A model generated the notes under the pieces. That model made no database searches and had not been told where the DNA came from. It worked only from the letters and a program-made list of their open reading frames with translations. Made by a program: the position numbers and the translations under genes. Below are positions 22,301 through 29,636 of a stretch of DNA of 64,000 nucleotides, one piece after another. The number at the start of each line of letters is the position of its first letter. The stretch's first letter is position 1. Source of the DNA: Liolophura sinensis (taxonomy: Eukaryota > Mollusca > Polyplacophora > Chitonida > Chitonidae); the NCBI RefSeq assembly GCF_032854445.1, contig NC_088306.1, forward strand, positions 18,139,764 to 18,203,763. Direction: 5' to 3'.

Positions 22301-24439
22301 TTTGAACCAAGAAATTTGGGTGATTATAACTTGTTACATGTGCACAGAATTAGTTCAAATTTACTAAACCCACAAATGATGGCATTGTTCTTATGTATAT
22401 TTACAACATACAGTAGATAGGCTAAAATAAATGAGCATAAATTAGCCCTATGATGGGAAAAGTAACACCTGATGTCAGTAAATTTCATTTTTTTTGACTA
22501 AATACATTTGGGCCAAAATCTGTACAACTGTAGAATGTTGTCTAAAAATTACTGCATCAGCTGAAAAAATGTAGCTATTCTGGGTAAAGGAAGATAAAGT
22601 ATGTTTGAATAATAAAACAGGTCTTCTTAATATAGATATAGACCAGAGTGACTCATTATCAGGAAGCAAGTAAGCTTTTGATTTTTATCCAATCATATTT
22701 ACAACAGGTTGATGATGCTGACTACTGTTTATCGTTGTTGTTGTTTTCCTCGGCAGAGAGTATTCCATTACTGTACCAAGTCATTCAAGATCCGGAAAGT
22801 AAGTCAGTCGAAAATATCAATCCAACAGAGAACGCCATCTCCGCGGTAACAAAGATCTGCAAGTACAACCGCAGCCAAGTAGATGTGGATAAAATTATTC
22901 CTGACTGGTTGTCATGGTTACCAGTAACTGAGGACGATGATGAAGCTGTACATATCTACAACTTCCTGTGTGATCTCATTGAAATGTAAGCTATTTTTGA
23001 AGATTTTTGGAAATTCAAATTTATATTTATTTATGGAAATTCATTTTCTCAGCAGTAAAGTTGAAAAAGTAAGATTCTGGACCATTTTGAGACAAATATG
23101 TCATGAATTGAAACGCCTTTAATCAACGACACTACCTAAATTAGAACATTTGACTGGCAGAGCCAGTCAAATTAAAGTCTTTTTTTCTCTTTCTCAGATG
23201 TAAACATTTTTTGTAGAAATATTGCAATATATGTTGTGCCAGTAGAAGAAATTTCTGACAATGTATGTGGCTCTTGTATTCAAATATTTACACCTACAGT
23301 GAAAGTAAAAATGTTGTGGTTTTTCCAGTGGTCTAAACCCTTTTTTTTTTTTTTTTTTTAATATTAATTATAAACATATTAATTTGAAAGTGGTGTCTTA
23401 ATTTGAATAGTCTCCAATATACTTCATGATGAACTCGGAGAAGAAGAGCAAATAATGTTCAGGTGGACCGTCTTACACAAGCTTCTTCGTGTGTTGTAGG
23501 AATCATCCGATGGTTTTGGGCGAGAACAACCAGAATTTGCCACGTATTCTGAGCATCGTTGGAGAAGTGTTCTTTAAAGAGTCTGTAGAGAAAGATTCTG
23601 ATATTTATAAACGTTTGCTGATGATTATTAACCAGGTTAAGGTGAGTCCAAAAAATAAATGGTCCTCGGACCAGTTTAGTTTTAGGGTTCCAGCATTCCA
23701 ACATTTCATGTCTTGATTTTTAGCTGGATTTATACCTGAATGTAGGTGTCCAATAATATAGAAAGCAATCTTAAACAAAATGTTAGGGTGGTGTCTGAAA
23801 AAGAACTACTGGTATTGGGAGCAGGGTTTGCAGATGTGTGAAGTACAACAACACAAGGGGGAATATTCCATCCTTGATATTGTGTGTGCATATTAAATAC
23901 CGTAAATTACCGAATTCCTCAGTCTGTATAGTGTGTATTAGAATCGATGTTAAACAAAATGTTAGGGGTGCTATTACAAAAAGTACAGCATGTGTTGACA
24001 TGAAGTTTTTCAGGCATGTAAAGCACAATGACGTGAAAAGGATGTTTCATCGCTAATGCTCTGTGTGCTTATTAATTGCTGTAAATTACCAAATTTACGA
24101 TTTCAGTAACTTACATATTGATGTACAATTTTACGTACAATTTTACTTAAGTTCAGAAAACTGGATGTAATGAAGCTACTGAAACATGAGTGTTGACGTT
24201 AATCACAAATCACATCTCTGATAAAAATTGACTTTGAACAGGTGATGAAATCTTAATTCCGGCATTATGCGCAAATCAAAGTAGTGCATATTAATAACAC
24301 TTGGATTATATTTTTCCATTTTTTAAATTTTTTTTTGGTAAATTTTCAGACAAATGCAGAGATATTTCAGACGTGTTTGAACCAGATTTCAGAAGATCAG
24401 CAGGCAGCTCTCACATCAGCCATCATGTGTAGTGAGTAA
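1237..24439 (+). CDS. IPO5: Importin-5 (RanBP5/karyopherin beta-3), 27 coding exons, N-terminus outside window
   Basis: Importin-beta family HEAT-repeat receptor. In known members it carries cargo such as ribosomal proteins and histones through nuclear pores and releases it on RanGTP binding. Seen here: exons 1237-1317, 1940-2132, 2516-2618, 3335-3431, 3709-3813, 5189-5314, 5623-5743, 6363-6450, 7158-7264, 7588-7712, 8054-8143, 8968-9141, 9850-9950, 10522-10639, 11126-11209, 12649-12781, 17476-17537, 18045-18201, 18845-19017, 19444-19555, 19811-19866, 21033-21155, 21702-21776, 22121-22265, 22757-22985, 23500-23641 and 24350-24439 splice into 1,069 codons plus stop with matching phases throughout. 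The product is collinear with vertebrate IPO5 (about 1,097 aa): [88 protein letters not shown] and DWLSWLPV are recognisable. About 30 N-terminal residues and the start codon are missing because the window begins inside an intron. One intron is of AT-AC type. Identity is near certain; exon edges are my own splice calls. Confidence 0.96.
1940..2132 (+). CDS. IPO5: IPO5 exon (b)
   Basis: Acceptor TTTCTCTAG, donor ATTG|GTAAGA. Encodes [19 protein letters not shown] through [16 protein letters not shown] repeats 1-2. Starts phase 0 and ends with one base of the next codon (GAT, Asp). Confidence 0.95.
2163..2297 (+). mobile_element. SINE family 1, 3' fragment
   Basis: Intronic. Carries the 3' half of the SINE-1 consensus: GCAACCTGC, TTTCTCCCACCATAATGCTG and AAGTGAAATATTCTT, but with a diverged tail. 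The tRNA-like head is missing, as expected from incomplete reverse transcription. Confidence 0.8.
2516..2618 (+). CDS. IPO5: IPO5 exon (c)
   Basis: Acceptor TTTGAACAG, donor TTTGG|GTGAGT. Encodes [19 protein letters not shown] and ESALHIF, matching the IPO5 segment with WPEGLKFLFD and EAALHIF. Confidence 0.95.
2914..3230 (+). mobile_element. SINE family 2 (tRNA-derived), nearly full length
   Basis: Intronic. tRNA-like start (CCTCCGCTTCGGGAGGC, then GATCCATGGTCAGTCCTGG), body with AGCATGAAGGGGATAGTG and TTGACCCTTATCAGTATGAT, and end TTCGTTGTCATATGACTGAA then TTAAGTACGATGTCAAGCCC. The same body recurs at 15536, 59751 and 63481, and reversed at 52172. Confidence 0.85.
3335..3431 (+). CDS. IPO5: IPO5 exon (d)
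   Basis: Acceptor TGTTGCAG, donor CACAG|GTCAGA (weak donor). Encodes [20 protein letters not shown], nearly identical to the conserved [14 protein letters not shown] stretch of IPO5. Confidence 0.96.
3709..3813 (+). CDS. IPO5: IPO5 exon (e)
   Basis: Acceptor TGTTTCAG, donor GTGGAG|GTAAAA. 35 codons encoding [20 protein letters not shown] and [11 protein letters not shown], a HEAT repeat matching ATAAFILANE..LFKHFADLLPG in vertebrates. Confidence 0.94.
4323..4586 (+). mobile_element. SINE family 1, full length, with 12-bp target-site duplication
   Basis: Begins GGGGCCTCCATGGCTCAG with an A-box-like GGCTCAGTCGGTTAGCG and a B-box-like GAGTTCAAGTC. Continues through CCATAATGCTGGCCGCCGTC to TTCTTGAGTACAGCGTAAAA and an ATAA tail. 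Flanked by perfect direct repeats ATTTAGGGCCAC (4311-4322 and 4587-4598), the mark of target-primed reverse transcription. Confidence 0.93.
5189..5314 (+). CDS. IPO5: IPO5 exon (f)
   Basis: Acceptor TTTTCCAG, donor ATGAAG|GTATGA. 42 codons encoding [20 protein letters not shown] and [16 protein letters not shown], one HEAT repeat (vertebrate ..LVEIADTVPKYLRPHLE). Confidence 0.95.
5623..5743 (+). CDS. IPO5: IPO5 exon (g)
   Basis: Long T-tract acceptor ending CCAG, donor TTAG|GTAAGA. Encodes [20 protein letters not shown], matching the [19 protein letters not shown] block of IPO5. Confidence 0.97.
5962..6109 (+). mobile_element. SINE family 1, 5'-truncated, with 15-bp target-site duplication
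   Basis: Contains only the 3' half (from GTACGTGGGAAGGTCTG to CACCAATCAAATAAATAAAT). Flanked by perfect 15-bp direct repeats ATCATGTTAAACTTG at 5947-5961 and 6110-6124. This shows that 5' truncation happened during insertion rather than by later decay. Confidence 0.93.
6363..6450 (+). CDS. IPO5: IPO5 exon (h), acidic loop
   Basis: Acceptor CATGCAG, donor GACAG|GTGAGT. Encodes [20 protein letters not shown] followed by DEVEEEDGD. This matches the conserved MVDLEEDEDW plus acidic run of IPO5; in the family an acidic HEAT-repeat loop here contacts RanGTP (family knowledge). Confidence 0.95.
7158..7264 (+). CDS. IPO5: IPO5 exon (i)
   Basis: Acceptor TTGTTTAG, donor AACA|GTAAGT. Encodes [17 protein letters not shown], the most diagnostic IPO5 signature, then [14 protein letters not shown]. 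Confidence 0.97.
7588..7712 (+). CDS. IPO5: IPO5 exon (j)
   Basis: Acceptor TTTTGCAG, donor GATGAG|GTGAGA. Encodes [20 protein letters not shown] and [11 protein letters not shown], matching [20 protein letters not shown] in vertebrate IPO5. Confidence 0.97.
8054..8143 (+). CDS. IPO5: IPO5 exon (k)
   Basis: Acceptor GCTGGTAG after a T run, donor GATAAG|GTAAAC. 30 codons encoding [19 protein letters not shown] and VFQKKFHDK. Confidence 0.97.
8314..8839. mobile_element. MITE with perfect 22-bp terminal inverted repeats at TTAA sites
   Basis: The left end 8314-8335 (TTAAAGGAGAAG...) and right end 8818-8839 (...CTTCTCCTTTAA) are exact reverse complements over 22 bp. Both ends begin with TTAA, the target site used by piggyBac-type elements. 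The 526-bp interior has no open frame, so this is a non-autonomous element. A second, degenerate copy of the left end (AGGAGAAGAAAATTTTTAAA near 8258) lies just outside, pointing to nested or repeated insertion. The piggyBac link is inferred from TTAA alone. Confidence 0.8.
8968..9141 (+). CDS. IPO5: IPO5 exon (l)
   Basis: Acceptor TTTACAG, donor AAAGAG|GTAAGG. 58 codons including [34 protein letters not shown] and [11 protein letters not shown], the [20 protein letters not shown] region of IPO5. Confidence 0.97.
9196..9290 (+). mobile_element. SINE family 1, 3' fragment
   Basis: GGTTTCCTCCCATCATAATA, then AGTACGCCGTAAAACCCAAT and a short ATAA tail. Old and diverged. Confidence 0.7.
9484..9842 (+). 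repeat. Minisatellite, about 52-60 bp unit, about 7 copies, abutting an exon
   Basis: Each copy reads roughly CAATCCAAGAAAAAGATCTT, then ACAAATTTCCTTGTTTTGTG and CTATCATTATA. The last degenerate copy ends only a few bases before the acceptor of the next exon (9850). The array therefore supplies the sequence in which branch point and pyrimidine tract must lie. Short open frames read through it by chance. Confidence 0.9.
9850..9950 (+). CDS. IPO5: IPO5 exon (m)
   Basis: Acceptor TAATTGCAG, donor GACAG|GTAAGT. Encodes [20 protein letters not shown] and [13 protein letters not shown], matching the vertebrate [20 protein letters not shown] block. Confidence 0.97.
10294..10422 (+). repeat. Copy of a dispersed CCATGACAGTTTT-module repeat
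   Basis: CCATGACAGTTTTTATCTCC ATGGAAAC, then AAGAATGCTA, GGAGATCGTTTGCA and AGAGTCTCTAC. This ~130-bp module recurs at 12915, 14641, 15353, 16333 and 16970 and partly at 18730, always in introns of this gene. It holds a short inverted repeat (TAGAGA...TCTCTA in better copies). Confidence 0.7.
10522..10639 (+). CDS. IPO5: IPO5 exon (n)
   Basis: Acceptor TTGTTCCAG, donor GATAAG|GTACCA. Encodes [12 protein letters not shown] and [20 protein letters not shown], one of the best conserved segments of IPO5. Confidence 0.98.
10781..10902 (+). mobile_element. SINE family 1, 5'-truncated
   Basis: Starts at CATGTGGGAAGGCC, with CAGCAACCTGCGAATAGTC, TTCTTGAGTAAGGTGTAAAA and a CAAATCAAATAAATAAAG tail. 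Confidence 0.85.
11126..11209 (+). CDS. IPO5: IPO5 exon (o)
   Basis: Acceptor GTTCACAG, donor CCACAG|GTAAGC. 28 codons encoding [20 protein letters not shown] and EDDPQ, matching FMQDASDVMQLLLKTQTD in IPO5. Confidence 0.97.
12229..12495 (+). mobile_element. SINE family 1, full length, with 11-bp target-site duplication
   Basis: GGGGGCCTCCGTGGCTCAG head, A-box-like and B-box-like (GAGTTCAAGTCC) segments, full body and ATAAATAAAT tail. Perfect flanking repeats TCTATTGAATA at 12218-12228 and 12496-12506. A good reference copy for this family. Confidence 0.95.
12649..12781 (+). CDS. IPO5: IPO5 exon (p)
   Basis: Acceptor TTGTTTCAG, donor GACT|GTAAGT. Encodes [40 protein letters not shown]; almost identical to the vertebrate [20 protein letters not shown] block. 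Confidence 0.98.
12915..13052 (+). repeat. Copy of the dispersed CCATGACAGTTTT module
   Basis: GCATCTAAGTCCATGACAG, CTCCATGGAAACTAGTCATT, AGAATGCTAGATTAAGG and CTGTCAGAATCTCTACTA, as in the tandem array 1.6 kb downstream. Confidence 0.75.
14641..17100 (+). repeat. Tandem array of a roughly 620-710 bp unit (about 3.2 copies)
   Basis: Units begin near 14641, 15353, 16333 and 16970 (last partial). Each reads in the same order: the CCATGACAGTTTTCATCTCC module; AAGGTATTTGATTCTTAA; CATCAGTATGAAGTTTGTAC; a decayed SINE-1 3' half (TAAACAACAATGAAATAAAT); a stretch with CACCAAATTGTCTACGTTCTG and CTGGCCAGTGGGTTTAGA; and ATATTGATACAAAAGATATT-like sequence. The second unit is longer because a SINE-2 sits inside it (15536-15895). 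The array fills part of the 4.7-kb intron at 12782-17475. Confidence 0.85.
15536..15895 (+). mobile_element. SINE family 2, full length, inserted in a tandem unit
   Basis: Head GGCCCCAATAGCACAGTTGG with TAGAGCGTCCGCTTCAGG and GATCCAGGGTCAATCCTGGG (tRNA-like A and B boxes), 360 bp in all, ending AGTACAACGTTAAACCCCAA. Flanks ATCTGGCCATTTG (15523-15535) and ATCTACCCATTTG (15896-15908) agree at 11 of 13 positions, an aged target-site duplication. Confidence 0.92.
17476..17537 (+). CDS. IPO5: IPO5 exon (q)
   Basis: Acceptor TGTTTACAG, donor GAACAG|GTATTT. Encodes [20 protein letters not shown], matching the vertebrate [20 protein letters not shown]. Confidence 0.93.
17773..17931 (+). mobile_element. 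SINE family 1, 5'-truncated
   Basis: Starts CCGGCCGTAAGTGGGAAGG, then CAGCAACCTGCAGATGGTCG, and ends TAAGTATGGTGTAAAACACC with AATCAAATGAATAAA. Confidence 0.87.
18045..18201 (+). CDS. IPO5: IPO5 exon (r), upstream of the AT-AC intron
   Basis: Acceptor TGTTTTCAG. Encodes [40 protein letters not shown] and [12 protein letters not shown]. The vertebrate protein continues FHDGVRVAAAES; here the same place is reached only by splicing from GATG|ATATCCTTT to the exon at 18845. No usable GT donor lies at the right position. Confidence 0.97.
18202..18844 (+). other. U12-type AT-AC intron
   Basis: The 5' end is ATATCCTTT, an exact match to the U12-type donor. The 3' part has CCTTAAC (18829-18835), which matches the U12 branch site, with the branch A 10-11 nt before the AC end (TTTGTCAC|ATGTACGG). 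There is no pyrimidine-tract/AG acceptor at the exon edge. Splicing gives [12 protein letters not shown] in frame. The 643-nt intron also holds a fragment of the dispersed module (about 18730-18800). Confidence 0.93.
18845..19017 (+). CDS. IPO5: IPO5 exon (s), downstream of the AT-AC intron
   Basis: Begins AT|GTACGG after an AC intron end; donor GCGAAG|GTAAGC. Encodes [40 protein letters not shown] and [10 protein letters not shown]. Confidence 0.97.
19444..19555 (+). CDS. IPO5: IPO5 exon (t)
   Basis: Acceptor TTGATAG, donor ACAAG|GTGAGA. Encodes [17 protein letters not shown] and [16 protein letters not shown], the vertebrate CIEVMGDGCLNDEHF..LEEHF region. Confidence 0.94.
19811..19866 (+). 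CDS. IPO5: IPO5 exon (u), small acidic exon
   Basis: Acceptor TCTTTTTCAG, donor GACGAG|GTAAGA. 56 bp encoding [17 protein letters not shown], matching RQDEDYDEQVEESLQDE, an acidic HEAT-repeat linker of IPO5. Confidence 0.97.
20207..20600 (+). repeat. Minisatellite with about 25-bp unit and higher-order pattern
   Basis: Repeats of GTTAGTCACTTAATACCAGA GTACT, arranged in roughly 63-bp pairs linked by GTTAGACTAAACCT. About 14 copies in the intron between exons (u) and (v). Confidence 0.9.
21033..21155 (+). CDS. IPO5: IPO5 exon (v)
   Basis: Acceptor CTTTTTCAG, donor TTATTG|GTAAGT. Encodes [20 protein letters not shown] and [16 protein letters not shown]; vertebrate DNDVYILTKVSDILHSIF..WFEQLLP. 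Confidence 0.96.
21268..21487 (+). mobile_element. SINE family 1, internally deleted
   Basis: GGGGCCTCTCTGGCTCGG head and complete B box region. The 3' body is shortened: the CATAATGCTGGCCGCC stretch runs straight into AAATATTTTTGAGTAAGGCG. A T-rich tract follows instead of the usual ATAA tail. A partial AGCTTCTCACCAATGC copy precedes it. Confidence 0.85.
21702..21776 (+). CDS. IPO5: IPO5 exon (w)
   Basis: Acceptor TCCCTACAG, donor GGCCCA|GTAAGT. Encodes [20 protein letters not shown], nearly identical to the IPO5 [16 protein letters not shown] motif. Confidence 0.98.
22121..22265 (+). CDS. IPO5: IPO5 exon (x)
   Basis: Acceptor GATTTCCCAG, donor GCGC|GTGAGT. Encodes [20 protein letters not shown] and [20 protein letters not shown]. 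Confidence 0.97.
22757..22985 (+). CDS. IPO5: IPO5 exon (y)
   Basis: Acceptor CCTCGGCAG, donor GAAAT|GTAAGC. Largest exon (229 bp): [57 protein letters not shown] and YNFLCDLIE. Confidence 0.98.
23500..23641 (+). CDS. IPO5: IPO5 exon (z)
   Basis: Acceptor GTGTTGTAG, donor AAG|GTGAGT. Encodes [20 protein letters not shown] (vertebrate [20 protein letters not shown]) and [11 protein letters not shown]. Confidence 0.97.
24350..24439 (+). CDS. IPO5: IPO5 last coding exon with stop codon
   Basis: Acceptor AATTTTCAG. Encodes [29 protein letters not shown] then TAA; vertebrates end ..QLSPEQQAAIQELLNSA. The sequence around the stop, TGTA|GTGAGTAAA, is itself a good splice donor. Joining to the acceptor ending 24649 would replace the last two residues by Arg and stop. 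Confidence 0.94.
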   Translation, partial: TNAEIFQTCLNQISEDQQAALTSAIMCSE

Positions 24440-25139
24440 ACCACGGAGAAATCACGTCCAGCTGTTGGGGAGATGATTTTAAAGATCGGGCCTGGATTTA
24501 AAAAAGCAATTCAGAAATTCTTTCTGGACATTGAATCCACGAGTTCTCATAATGAAGTGTTTTTTTGAACTGTTTAAAGAAACTTTCATGTGCACTGTTT
24601 TCATTTATATATATAAAATGCTGTACTGAATATATTTCTTCTATTTCAGGATAGCTTGGAGTATTAAAATGTATAATGTGGTTGTTACATGTGAGTCTAC
24701 AAAATTTGAGAGATTTTATTGCCATTCGAAACTAGTGAACCCATTAATAAAAATGCCAGTACTTTATATATGTAACGCATGTGTTAAATTTAAATTTAAA
24801 ATGTTTAACACATTAAATATACACAACAGGCTTACACTGGTCGTAAAGGCTACAGAATGTGGAAAAAAGTGGCAGAGGAACAGAGAATGTCTTGGTGAAC
24901 ATTGTTTACTGGAGTTTTGCCCGGTTAATGCAGGTTATTTTGCACGGATTTTTGGTGCGTGAAGTTTCTCTGCGCTAAGCTTGTCTTAAATGCCAGTTAT
25001 TTTAACCTGGAGAACTCCTCGGCAGTGTATAGATTACACTGTACACAAAAGGCCAGTACAATACACAAAAGGCCAATACAGTACATATCCATTCACAGTA
25101 CACAGAGGCCACTCACATTACATAACAGGCTTTCACAGA

Positions 25140-25610
25140 TCACAAGAGGCTTACACAGTAGACTTAAACAGTTCACATCAGGTTTAGGCAGTAGGCTTGC
25201 AGAGTTCACAACTGGCTTACACAGTACATAGTAGACATTCACATGACACGTCTAGCTTACACAGATGACAACAGGCTTACACAGTAGACTTAAACAGTTC
25301 ACATCAGGTTTAGGCAGTAGGCTTGCAGAGTTCACAACTGGCTTACACAGTATATAGTAGACATTCACATGACACGTCTAGCTTACACAGATGACAACAG
25401 GCTTACACAGTAGACTTAAACAGTTCACATCAGGTTTAGGCAGTAGGCTTACGGAGTTCACAACTGGCTTACACAGTACATAGTAGACATTCAAATTACG
25501 CGTCTGGCTTACACAGCTTACAACAGGCTTATAAAGTAGACTAAAACAGTTCATATCAGGTTTAGGCAGTAGGCTTGCAGAGGTCACAACTGGCTTACAC
25601 AGTACACAGT
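25140..25610 (+). repeat. 126-bp tandem repeat, about 3.6 copies
   Basis: Period measured from repeated starts CTTACACAGTAGACTTAAAC at 25150, 25276 and 25402 and a variant at 25528: exactly 126 bp each. Each unit is built of shorter GGCTTACACAGTA-like pieces, and looser ACACAGTACAC pieces flank the array (25020-25140 and 25610-25690). Confidence 0.93.
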
Positions 25611-27054
25611 GGAATTACACAGTACACAGTTGACGTACACAGTAGACTTACACTGTACACAGTACACACTATACACAGTACATACTCTACCCATGTCTCC
25701 ATGCTACATTGTTAGAAAATCATAGTTTAGGATGATGATACGCTAAGTAATTGACGGCTCGAGATGTTAATTTTTACTTAAAAGGTTAAAAGGTTAAAAG
25801 GTTCAGTTTTCCTGCACAAAAGTAGCATGCATCAATTTATTTTCACAAAAACGCACTAAAGTTGTCAAGCATTGATAGCCTCTAGCAGGGAGTGTGTGTG
25901 ATGCGTTCCTTATTTATGCCAATTTGTAGCTGATTTGAAGGTGAAATATTGCACTATCTGAATGTCTTTTTCTCCAACACAAGTGTAGCTGATTTTCTTT
26001 GCTGTTTGTAAATTTGGATATCTTTGAGATTGGAGATAATAATTTTTCAAAGTTAAATAAGTTGCAGTTTTTTATGGATTTTTGGGGTTTTATTTTTATT
26101 TTTATTTCTCCCCACGACTACATGCATTAACAGTACCTTAATGTTTGAGTGTTACTTTTTTGGCTTTTATTTTTGTTAATTGTTTTGTTGTGGGTAAATT
26201 TTTATCCTCTCTGAAGTTTAGCTGTTCCGTGCCAGTGTAGTGTGGTGCATCCAGCTTTGTGATTGCATTACCACAAAGTAGAATGCCGACATTCCAGGCA
26301 TATACTCGTAGTCATGTACAGTTTCCTCCTTGGTTTGCAATTACCGCCTGTGTTTGCAGTTATTGTATTATGCCACACAAAATCAGTACATATTTGGCTT
26401 GATCGATATATATATTTGTAAATATCAAGACAGTTGTACAGTAATTATTTCAACAGGCTCTGAACTGAATTTTTGTGGCGAGGTAACTTTGAAGACAGAC
26501 CAGTTCAGCAATATATATATTTTTTTTTTTGCATAGGTATAAAGCAAAGGCAAGAGAGTAGAAATGACTGCATGTTTCATTGAGAGTTAATTACTTGCCC
26601 TCTTCGACTATTCCGTCATAAGTACCCATTTTGGGTTTTTGGTTTTAGTTTGGAACTTGTTAATATAATGCGCACGTTTGTTGTTTTTCCTCTCTGCTTT
26701 TGTTTTTTGTTTTTTTTTTTAATAGGGTATCTTAGTTGTACAGCTCTACTCAACATGCTCCAGTATTCTTATGTTATTTTAATTGTGCTTTTTTTAAACA
26801 TCAAGAGGTCAGTCCCTTGCGGTATTGTACAGACTTTTTCTCAGTTTTGAATACTTTATATGAACTTATGGCATGTACATTTTCTTTGGAATTTTGCTCC
26901 GTGGTGTTAGCCGCCTGAGGATGTAATGTCAGCCATTTTGTTTATTGCATGGGCTGAAAACTATGCACACCTCATACGTTGTTGCTAAAGTACAGTTTAC
27001 ATTTTGGACTTTGAGTATACTTTTTGGTGTTTCAGTACATTCTATTGATCCTAC

Positions 27055-27060
27055 AATAAA
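27055..27060 (+). other. Candidate poly(A) signal AATAAA
   Basis: AATAAA 2.6 kb after the IPO5 stop, followed within 10 bases by a long T-rich tract resembling a downstream element. Inferred end of the IPO5 transcript. Confidence 0.4.
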
Positions 27061-29000
27061 CTTAAATTTTTTTTTTTTTTTTTTATTTTTACTCAAATTT
27101 GGCAAAACATATCTCATTTTGCCTTTAGGGTCAAGGTGGTGAACAATATGTTTTAATTGATACATGAAACATGAGGTTGTTATTTCTCATTATGTAGTTT
27201 GGATAATCTATACAAGTACACAGAAGTGTTCCCAGAAATTCTACTTAGGATGTAAAAATGGCTTTGAACTGCCGCTTTCCGGAGACTGCAATAATCAGTC
27301 TGGAAAGTAAGAGCCTGAAGTTGGTTGTGAATCAACCAGGCTGGCTGTCAAAACAACTCTGGGGAGAAAAAGCCGGAATGGTGAGAGTAAAACTGTTCCT
27401 TGTGTCCCAGTAAGTTCACGGATGAAAAATTCCGAGAATGTGCATAAAATAGGCTTATCAGAAAATATAAAATAAGCCTCAAGAATGTTTCATTTCTGGA
27501 CATATCTTCCATTATATCCCTTAACAGCATAAACATCGTTTTCAGAGTTCCTTTTCATGTATTCTTTAAGTAAATCATGTCTCCCGTAATAGGTACCATA
27601 ATCATCACTGATGGCTGATTTGCGAGATGAATGTGTACAAGTTTAAGCTAAGCAGAGTATGAGATACTAAAGATCTAGGTGTGCATATTCAAGCAGTATC
27701 AAGTTTAGAGGCTTTAGCCCAGGATCTGATACCTAAACACTCGACCAGTCAGAAGGATTGTATATGCACGTAACTAAGTCTTTCCGACTGTCTCCACATC
27801 CACACTAAGTTTTTGCGGAAACTGCTGTTAAATTTTTCTTCGAGGATTGACCAATCGTTAGTGTTTCACAACATAACTACTTTCCACAAAAGTACAGTTT
27901 AGTTTTGTATACATGAATTAACTAGTGTATCGACCGTAACTAGCAAACCGGTATAGAACTATAGTAATGCTAAAAAAATGTTTTTGTGTGAAGAAGAAAG
28001 TTACGATAAAGCCTGGAGTAAAATCATACGCTTATTATTTTTGGCACAAACAATTGTAATATATCGATGTGTTGTTCCATTGAAATTGTATTGATTCTTG
28101 TCTTTGAGGGCAGAAAAACGATGCGGTTAAAGGTTTTGATAATTGCTGTATGAACAGTTATTATTTTTGTGGAATAATCAGCTGGGAGAGTGGGATGGGG
28201 GTAGGGGAAGCCAGGTATGACTAATTAAATACCCAGATGGTTGTGACATTTCAAGGGTTTTGATATGTCCACTGAGCATTTTATGTTAACAAATAATTCA
28301 TGTAAGCTGACGTGAAACTAACTTATTCCTGAATGTTCACCTGAAGTAAAGTGGCACTCAAAATGTACAGCTTAAATATCAATACATGAAGCATCTGAAT
28401 AAATTCTTTTTGATCTTATGATCTGAAAAATTACATAGGAATATTTCCATTTTTGTTCTTGGTGTTGCTACCAAACCATGACGTCACATTGTTCCAAAAA
28501 GGACATACTTTACCCGATTCATCTGGTTGTACAGGATAAATATTTTGCATTTTTTGTGTTGTTTGTGCAGTTTGTACCGCTGGAACGATTGTCATTCACC
28601 ACCAACCAGTAAGGTGGCAAGTTTTGCAGCTTTGCGCCAGGGGGTTTGCCGGGTACTTCATGTGCTATAGTTTTCCTCTACCCGATTTCCTCCATGTGCA
28701 CGCAAAACTGATGACATTTAGGGTTAAACAACAAGGACATTAATAAAGCCCGGGAATCCATGTCATGATTTCTTACTAGTACACCAGTAAACACAGTCAT
28801 ACCCAACGCACTGGAGACCGTAGTCTGCGACAAAGTGAAACTTCCGTGAAATGTAAAATCTAATCCGTTTCCGCTGAACAAAGCAACTAAGCAAGCATCG
28901 GATTGAAAGATGTCTTACACCAAGTCGAAGAGGGGGATACACGTGGCTGCAACTTTGATTAGGACTGTCTGAATATAATACATATAAGAGACATCTTCGA
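27061..29000. other. Intergenic, no gene recognised
   Basis: AT-rich sequence without conserved open frames. It contains one perfect CRE palindrome TGACGTCA (28489-28496). I see no SINE of the three families in this stretch. Confidence 0.6.
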
Positions 29001-29332
29001 GGGTCTAATCTTTAAGTGTCCACCTCGAAGTCGGGAGACGCGGGATCAACCACGGATCGGGTCATACCAAACATGGTACTTGTTGCTGCCTTCCTTGACG
29101 CTTAGCGCAGAGAGTTTAGGGCAAGGAAACAGGATTGGTTGGCTCGGTATCAGTACAGTGTGACAGGATGTGTCATGTCTGGTGTCTTTTGTATGATACT
29201 TCAGTAGCGGCAGCACTTTGGTGGCATGGACTCGCCCTGCCACAAAAAGATATATATACACGTATCTAATGCCACCTCCTCGTGATATGATTGAAAAATT
29301 AAGTACGACGTTAAAACTCAGGTACACACACA
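29001..29332 (+). mobile_element. SINE family 3 (tRNA-derived)
   Basis: tRNA-like head TCCACCTCGAAGTCGGGAGA with GGGATCAACC. Body includes GACATGACACA-type sequence, GGCATGGACTCGCCCTGCCA and a tail AAGTACGACGTTAAAACTCA followed by ACACACACAT. The same family appears reversed at 38241, 41186 and 50924. Confidence 0.82.
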
Positions 29333-29636
29333 TATAGGCTACATATGAGGAAAAAAACATATTGCGGGAGTAATTCTGCCAAGCAACGTAAGCATTACGA
29401 ACAGTTGGTGGCTAATCATAAAATCTATGGGCTTTTGTATGGAGACAAGTATACACAAATCTTACATCAACACAGCTAACACTGTATTCTGCATGCGCAT
29501 TGAGAATAGACTAAACAGACGTCTGATTAAGATCTTCAGCTTGCCCAGCATAGTATATTATTACATGTACATCCGAAATTGTTAGACGTTAAACCCCAAG
29601 CACTCCGAAATTGTATGTGCGTACTGCAAACAGCCT

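Larger units (their letters stand above)
24440..27060 (+). other. Putative IPO5 3' UTR
   Basis: AT-rich, T-run-rich, no conserved open frame, directly after the IPO5 stop. It contains a 126-bp tandem repeat (25140-25610) and two AATAAA signals (24746-24751 and 27055-27060). The second is followed by a long T tract. Either could end the transcript; RNA data would decide. Confidence 0.55.

Noticed and set aside
25020-25690. CRISPR-like array
   Set aside because: Repeats are contiguous with no unique spacers, and the genome is eukaryotic; it is a 126-bp tandem repeat. The 9.5, 20.2, 48 and 51.5 kb arrays were rejected for the same reason.
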